Positions 59,909 to 64,000 of a stretch of 64,000 bases of DNA are shown here, one piece after another. The notes under the pieces are model-generated. The model saw only the letters and a program-made list of their open reading frames with translations. It made no database searches and was not told the origin of the DNA. The position numbers and the translations under genes are program-made. Where the stretch lies: contig NZ_JAMBOX010000008.1 in NCBI RefSeq assembly GCF_023715785.1, positions 124,001 through 188,000 on the forward strand, written 5' to 3'. Numbering within the stretch: position 1 is the stretch's first letter; each line of letters starts with the position of its first letter. The stretch is from Neobacillus niacini (GTDB lineage Bacteria > Bacillota > Bacilli > Bacillales > Cytobacillaceae).

Positions 59909-61306
59909 CTACCATTGAGCAAGCAATTCAATCAACTGATCCTGTATTTCAGGTCCTTCCTCTTCATCTAATAAATTGTTCAGCATGATTGAAAAAATCA
60001 ACCGCTTCCCTGACTCTGTTTGCATGTAGCCCGAAAGCGTGCTAACCCCGAAAATCGTTCCAGTTTTAGCGTGAACAGTTAAATCAGCAAGGCGTTCCCT
60101 CAATGTGCCGCCAACCATTCGTTCTATTTGACCACCGATGGGCAGACTGTGATAAAAGGGTTCAAACCATGCTTTGGACTGTACGTGGAATAATAGATTG
60201 GTCAATTGATTCGGTGGAATTAAAGTCACAGACGAAAGTCCTGATCCATCCCGGAGCAGAACGGCTGCTGGATCGACACCGAACTTGGCCACCTCTGTTA
60301 ACAGCACGTCCATTCCCGCCTCCCAGCTGCCTTCCCCTTTTACCTGCTTCCCCATTTCTTTTACTAATATTTCTGCATGGCCATTGTTGCTTAGTTTCAT
60401 GAATGGGATGAGAAGCTCTGCAAGCGGTATGGATGTATGGTGTATCAATCGTCTTGCGTGTTTAGGCACGCAGCCCATTTCCTTCCTGCCGTTTAGTTGG
60501 ATGCCAGAACTTGTTAGTTTTTCAGCAAATACTTGTAATACGTACTTAGTCGGTTCCCAAACGGCAATCCATGCTTTGATTGGTTCCGTCCCCACTGCCA
60601 GCTTTCCGTTAATTACAATTGTATTTTCCCCATGGCGGCGAATGATCTTCAATTCCGTTTCCTTTGCTTCATCCCCTACCGTGATACCATGATTTTCAAT
60701 TTGGACATAAGCCGTATCAGGAAATACGGAGACTTGGACTGCTTCACCGTCTGCTGTTCCTGGCCGCACTTCTATCATCACGGTCCCCGCATCAAAGTCG
60801 GCATTTGGCGAAAGCGTCAAGGCAGACACCTGCGCACCGTAATAGAAATGTTCATCATCCCACATCATATCCGGTGACAAGCGGACATCATCATACCACA
60901 CGTCATCCGCAACCACATCGCCAGAAATGGACCGAATACCATGGAGATTGTAAATTTGATCTGCAAATTGATCCAAATCTTTTGGAAGCAGCATCGGATC
61001 ACCCATTCCTTTTATGTACAGATTCCCTTGAAGTTCATGATTGTTGATTACGCCATCTATCCATATTTCAGTAGTGAACACGTAATCCTTGCCCAACGTG
61101 TCCAAAGCGGCAGCGGCGGTCAATAATTTCATATTGGAAGCCGGATGCAGCCTTGTACTAGCATTGTGATGGAAGAGATTATTGCCGGTTTCAGCCTCAC
61201 AAACATTGACGCCTATTAGTGCACCTTGCAGTTTTGGATGCTGCGATATGTAATCATCCAGTTTATCCTTCCAACCTGTTTTTTGCACATGGTTTGTTAT
61301 CCCCAT
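59909..61306 (-). CDS. D-alanyl-D-alanine carboxypeptidase/endopeptidase, PBP4 (DacB/DacC) family
   Basis: This 465-residue class C penicillin-binding protein has the three active-site motifs: SxxK as SNMK (about 58-61, in LHPASNMKLLTAAAAL), SxN as KLSNNGHAEIL (about 308) and KTG as HAKTGTIFGVSTLSG (about 407). The insertion between the first two motifs is the PBP4-specific domains. Unlike secreted PBP4/DacC proteins it begins directly at the mature domain (MGITNHVQKTGWKDKLDDYI), with no signal peptide, and no upstream in-frame start is evident. RBS GGGGG is about 9 nt from the ATG. It may be cytosolic or leave by a non-Sec route. Confidence 0.88.
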   Translation of the reverse strand: MGITNHVQKTGWKDKLDDYISQHPKLQGALIGVNVCEAETGNNLFHHNASTRLHPASNMKLLTAAAALDTLGKDYVFTTEIWIDGVINNHELQGNLYIKGMGDPMLLPKDLDQFADQIYNLHGIRSISGDVVADDVWYDDVRLSPDMMWDDEHFYYGAQVSALTLSPNADFDAGTVMIEVRPGTADGEAVQVSVFPDTAYVQIENHGITVGDEAKETELKIIRRHGENTIVINGKLAVGTEPIKAWIAVWEPTKYVLQVFAEKLTSSGIQLNGRKEMGCVPKHARRLIHHTSIPLAELLIPFMKLSNNGHAEILVKEMGKQVKGEGSWEAGMDVLLTEVAKFGVDPAAVLLRDGSGLSSVTLIPPNQLTNLLFHVQSKAWFEPFYHSLPIGGQIERMVGGTLRERLADLTVHAKTGTIFGVSTLSGYMQTESGKRLIFSIMLNNLLDEEEGPEIQDQLIELLAQW

Positions 61307-61503
61307 ACCTTATTTCCCCCTGCCCTTTTCGTCCGTTTTTTTATTTGGTAGAATCCAGACATTTAAATTATCCCATATTTGTGGTATTTCAGGTGGTTAA
61401 CTTTTACAAATAGACTAAAAAATCCAATTTAAATTGGAAGAAAAAGCTAGGCATCCCCTATATTATTCCTTATGATAAAAATAATAATAGTAAGGGGATA
61501 CAT

Positions 61504-62265
61504 ATGAGGTATTTTGTTAAAGTATTTGCAGGTTTCATTATACTGGATTTATATTTGAACATTGGGATTGCGAAATCAAGTCAATTTTGGTTACAGGTAT
61601 TATTAATACTTCTGTTTTTTCCATTATTGAAAGGAATTCTATATATAACCAAAGCAAAAGAGTATAAAAATATTGGGATCAGCTTTCACTCAAAGTGGTG
61701 GAAGAATTTGATAATTGGGTTTAGTATCGGGTTTTCATTTTGGCTTATCAAGTACATGCTCGTTTATCTTTTTGGGGGACTCGAGATAAAGGGCATTAAA
61801 CCATTTTCAGAATTAATTAGTTCACTTTTGATGGTTATGCTCACATTTTTGGTCGGCTCTTTTTTAAACGACATCATTGTTAGGGGATATATTTTTGGGC
61901 ATTTGAAAAAAAGCATTCCGGTTAAATGGGTGTTTATCATCTCCCTCTTACTTTATGCTCTAGACGATTCATGGAATGAAGGATTCAGTATCTCCAACAC
62001 GTTATTTTCATTATTCATAGGACTCTCTTTAACCTACACCATTTATAAAACAGGTTCCCTTTGGGCGGATACCGGCATTCATTGGGGGTTGAACGTCTGT
62101 TACGGCATCTTTAACGGAACCCTAGGTAATACAGATTCAGGAATCATCATGACAAAATTCAAACCGGAGTCCATGCCTATAGAAATCATCAGCTACATGG
62201 TCCCTCTACTCATGTTTTTGGTTGTATATTTGCTGCGAAACAAGTTTGTACGGAATAATGTCTAG
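61504..62265 (+). CDS. CPBP-like intramembrane protein, catalytic Glu pair not conserved
   Basis: This 253-residue membrane protein has about seven TM segments and the order of motifs of CPBP (Abi/CAAX protease-like) proteins. The third-motif region GSLWADTGIHWGLNVCYG (about 190-207) is well conserved, with the His and Asn. The first motif, normally EExxxR, reads LNDIIVRGYIFG (about 121-132), so the two Glu are Asn-Asp. The second motif (FxxxH) is also degenerate: LLLYALDDSWNEG. It is probably a non-catalytic or altered member. RBS AAGGGGA precedes the ATG. Often linked to bacteriocin immunity, but no bacteriocin gene is seen here. Confidence 0.72.
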   Translation: MRYFVKVFAGFIILDLYLNIGIAKSSQFWLQVLLILLFFPLLKGILYITKAKEYKNIGISFHSKWWKNLIIGFSIGFSFWLIKYMLVYLFGGLEIKGIKPFSELISSLLMVMLTFLVGSFLNDIIVRGYIFGHLKKSIPVKWVFIISLLLYALDDSWNEGFSISNTLFSLFIGLSLTYTIYKTGSLWADTGIHWGLNVCYGIFNGTLGNTDSGIIMTKFKPESMPIEIISYMVPLLMFLVVYLLRNKFVRNNV

Positions 62266-62287
62266 GTTTCCTAAAGTCATTCAATAT

Positions 62288-62324
62288 GTGTCCGAAGCAA
62301 TTCCTAAGCAGGAAATTCGGACAC
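62288..62324. terminator. Stem-loop between CPBP-like and WYL genes
   Basis: GTGTCCGAA pairs with TTCGGACAC over 9 bp, with inner TTCCT/AGGAA extending the stem. It lies between two convergent genes; no strong T-tract, so it could be a terminator or a lone hairpin element. Confidence 0.5.
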
Positions 62325-62420
62325 CAAGTCTTGTCTTTACACTTACGGGAACTCCTCCTGCTTTTATCTATTGATAATTTTACAGTTTTTTCCTAATAAA
62401 TTTCCACTACTTATTATTGC

Positions 62421-63383
62421 TTACGGGCAAAATATGGATATTCTCTCTTGTAAACTTTCTAAGACTTCTTTTGGCATTTCTATGACTTTGATGTCCCTGC
62501 CTAGGAACAGGAGCCAATTTGTTATTTCTTCCAATTCGTGGGAATAATGAACATTAATAAAAGTCTTTAGAATGGCTGTGCTTTGGAAAGGATCCGTATA
62601 AGAAATTGAAATTTTGAAAGGGTGGTATTTTTTAAACTGGGCAATGGCCGTTGGACCAAGTTCAAGGACAAGGTTGTTGACTTCTTCCTGCCCAATTAGT
62701 TTTTCGTGAATCTTTTTCTTGCTTAATTCTTTTTTCTTTTGGTAGGGTTTAACATCAATGAGTTGGTCGACATGAAAGATTTTCTTTTTTCCTTCCTTTA
62801 AATCAAAGCCTTCAATCAGCCAATAGCTTTTTTCACGATAAAGATGCAAGAGGTAAATGGGATATTCCTTTTTTCCCTTCGCTTCATCGATGGTAATCAT
62901 TAAATGTTGATCCACAAGGAGGAGCTGGATGAGTCTTTCTAACATGGGCTGCGGAAGGTCCGAAAGCTCTAGCAGGTCGGGATTATTGGGATTGGTCCCT
63001 TCAAAAAGCAAGATTTCATTTAGATGAACCAGGTCATCCTGCTGGTTTTCCGAGATGAGGCCAAGCAGTTTTTCTGCTAGTGACTGGCGGCTTTTTAGGT
63101 AAGGGAGCTGTTGATTTCTTGTGGCCATAAAGGCAACAAAGAGTGCTTTTACCTCATTATCGGTAAAGCGGACAACCGGCAGGACAGAGTTTTGCATAAC
63201 AAAATAACCCCCATCCCTTCCAACTTCAGCGACAAGGGGCATTCCCATGGACTCAATTTCTCTGATATCTCGGATAGCCGTCGAACGAGAGACGTTAAAT
63301 TCGCGCATGATTTCAGAAATGGTAAAGTGGGAACGGTTATTTATATACCGCATGATTGTATTAATTCGTTCAACTTTTTTCAT
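62421..63383 (-). CDS. WYL-domain transcriptional regulator (YafY-like, DeoR-type HTH)
   Basis: This 320-residue protein has an N-terminal HTH_11/DeoR-type winged helix (about 1-60, FTISEIMREFNVSRSTAIRD), and a WYL domain (about 140-225) with the tripeptide-like signature SYWLIEGFDLKEGKKKIF and a WCX-type C-terminus. WYL regulators often respond to single-stranded nucleic acid or nucleotides. It is divergent from the GyrI-like gene, with 109 bp between the starts, and is likely to control that gene. Confidence 0.9.
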   Translation of the reverse strand: MKKVERINTIMRYINNRSHFTISEIMREFNVSRSTAIRDIREIESMGMPLVAEVGRDGGYFVMQNSVLPVVRFTDNEVKALFVAFMATRNQQLPYLKSRQSLAEKLLGLISENQQDDLVHLNEILLFEGTNPNNPDLLELSDLPQPMLERLIQLLLVDQHLMITIDEAKGKKEYPIYLLHLYREKSYWLIEGFDLKEGKKKIFHVDQLIDVKPYQKKKELSKKKIHEKLIGQEEVNNLVLELGPTAIAQFKKYHPFKISISYTDPFQSTAILKTFINVHYSHELEEITNWLLFLGRDIKVIEMPKEVLESLQERISIFCP

Positions 63384-63492
63384 TGGAACTCCTAAACAGT
63401 ATCATTTTTTGACATGGTTTAACGCTATTATAAACTCATCAAGTAAAAAAACAAATAACTTGATTAAAATGACGAAAAGGAAGGTTTTATAC

Positions 63493-63972
63493 ATGGCCAA
63501 TTATATTTTAGAAGAAAAAGACAGCTTTACCGTTTTAGGGATTGGGACTGAGCTTAAGAGTCATTACACGGATTATGCAGGGATCAATAAGGAAAAGGCT
63601 GATTTTTGGGAGGCTGTCAAACAAGATGGAAGGCTTGACAGTTTAAAAGCAATCGCCACAAATGATTACATCTTTGCTGTAAACGAAGCGGTCAATAACA
63701 AGATGATGCATTATGCCGGCGTCATGACAGATGCCTCGATACCAGAAGGAGACAGACTGATCCAATTTCCTAAGGGGGAATACCTGGTTGTTAAAGGGGA
63801 AGCGAGGACGGCTGATGAATTGCATATGACGCTTGCCGGCATTGCGTTCGGTCAAGCCTTGCCGGAAGCAAATAATGTTGCCTATGTCGGCGGACCAAAT
63901 GCATCGGTTGAGATGGGGCAGCGAAACGGCTTAGTATTTGGTGAAATGTGGATTCCGGTTGTAAGGAAATAA
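63493..63972 (+). CDS. GyrI-like/effector-binding domain protein
   Basis: A 159-residue protein starting at ATG 63493 (MANYILEEKDSFTVLGIGTEL), with AAGGAAGG upstream; the open frame extends further to 63247, but that part lies on the opposite strand of the WYL gene and is rejected. The pattern matches the GyrI-like small-molecule-binding (SOUL/BmrR effector) domain: early IG.G.EL strand, mid-segment EGDRLIQFPKGEYLVVKGEA (about 92-111) and the final strand FGEMWIPVVRK. It has no DNA-binding domain. It may sequester or sense a drug-like ligand. Divergent from a WYL regulator. Confidence 0.82.
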   Translation: MANYILEEKDSFTVLGIGTELKSHYTDYAGINKEKADFWEAVKQDGRLDSLKAIATNDYIFAVNEAVNNKMMHYAGVMTDASIPEGDRLIQFPKGEYLVVKGEARTADELHMTLAGIAFGQALPEANNVAYVGGPNASVEMGQRNGLVFGEMWIPVVRK

Positions 63973-63994
63973 AGAGATAGATGGAGGAATGGAA

Positions 63995-64000
63995 ATGTCC
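63995..64000 (+). CDS. Start of a further gene cut by the window edge
   Basis: ATG TCC at the end of the window is preceded by GGAGG with 7 nt spacing, 22 bp after the GyrI-like stop. This looks like the start of a co-transcribed gene, but only two codons are visible. Confidence 0.35.

Overview
The window looks like chromosome of a low-GC, endospore-former-type Bacillaceae (Bacillus/Neobacillus-like). The support is strong AGGAGG-type ribosome binding sites with frequent TTG/GTG starts, a c-di-AMP (ydaO/yuaA) riboswitch before a Ktr-type potassium channel subunit, a SigB promoter before a GsiB-like KGG-repeat stress protein, 11-bp-phased PhoP-box-like arrays, a YuiD-type membrane protein, a thermolysin-family protease and an LPxTA-anchored surface protein. 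I see no rRNA, tRNA, intact transposase, phage gene or CRISPR array.

Layout. 0-9.5 kb: a DUF3189 protein, riboswitch-controlled KtrB/KtrD, an alpha/beta hydrolase, a secreted GDPD-PhoD fusion behind a four-repeat PhoP box, an array of 52-bp tandem repeats, and a divergent LysR / M24 (creatinase-like) pair. 9.5-25.6 kb: a large minus-strand catabolic region: nitrilase-family amidase, MFS transporter, dedicated FAD synthetase, cupin, DUF2848 protein, HpaB-type flavin monooxygenase, flavin-binding split-barrel protein, GntR/FCD regulator, UbiX, UbiD, ThDP-dependent decarboxylase, TAXI-TRAP transporter and aldehyde dehydrogenase. Four transcription units in this region each carry a TGTATACA palindrome at their promoter, so they probably form one regulon of the GntR protein, and the enzymes fit uptake and breakdown of an aromatic (2-oxo)acid.

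25.7-35.2 kb: a decayed copy of part of the PhoD gene, a two-gene polysaccharide locus (hyaluronan-synthase-like GT2 plus an NDP-HexNAc-type dehydrogenase) with a small overlapping leader ORF, an M20 peptidase, YdeI-like and GNAT proteins, and an ABC (FtsX-type) transporter preceded by an uncalled 42-aa peptide gene. 35.2-43 kb: a 1670-aa cell-wall-anchored lamin-tail/metallophosphoesterase protein divergent from a HupE/UreJ-family membrane protein, with phased PhoP-like repeats on both strands between them; then DedA and CBS-domain proteins.

43-50.1 kb: M4 protease, KGG-repeat protein, YuiD-like protein, an ECF sigma/anti-sigma (DUF4179) pair with its own ECF-type promoter, a second intergenic array built of alternating AAAGACA/TGTCTTT arms, a YgjP-like metallopeptidase, a GNAT protein and a frameshifted fabZ. 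50.2-59.7 kb: a coherent but unassigned locus: YesMN-type two-component system, carbohydrate-type ABC transporter, a TIM-barrel-like protein, an FAD-dependent oxidoreductase and a secreted DUF4127 protein. 59.8-64 kb: PBP4-family D-Ala-D-Ala carboxypeptidase without a signal peptide, a CPBP-like membrane protein lacking the usual glutamates, and a WYL regulator divergent from a GyrI-like protein. Several families of long imperfect hairpins are dispersed between the genes.
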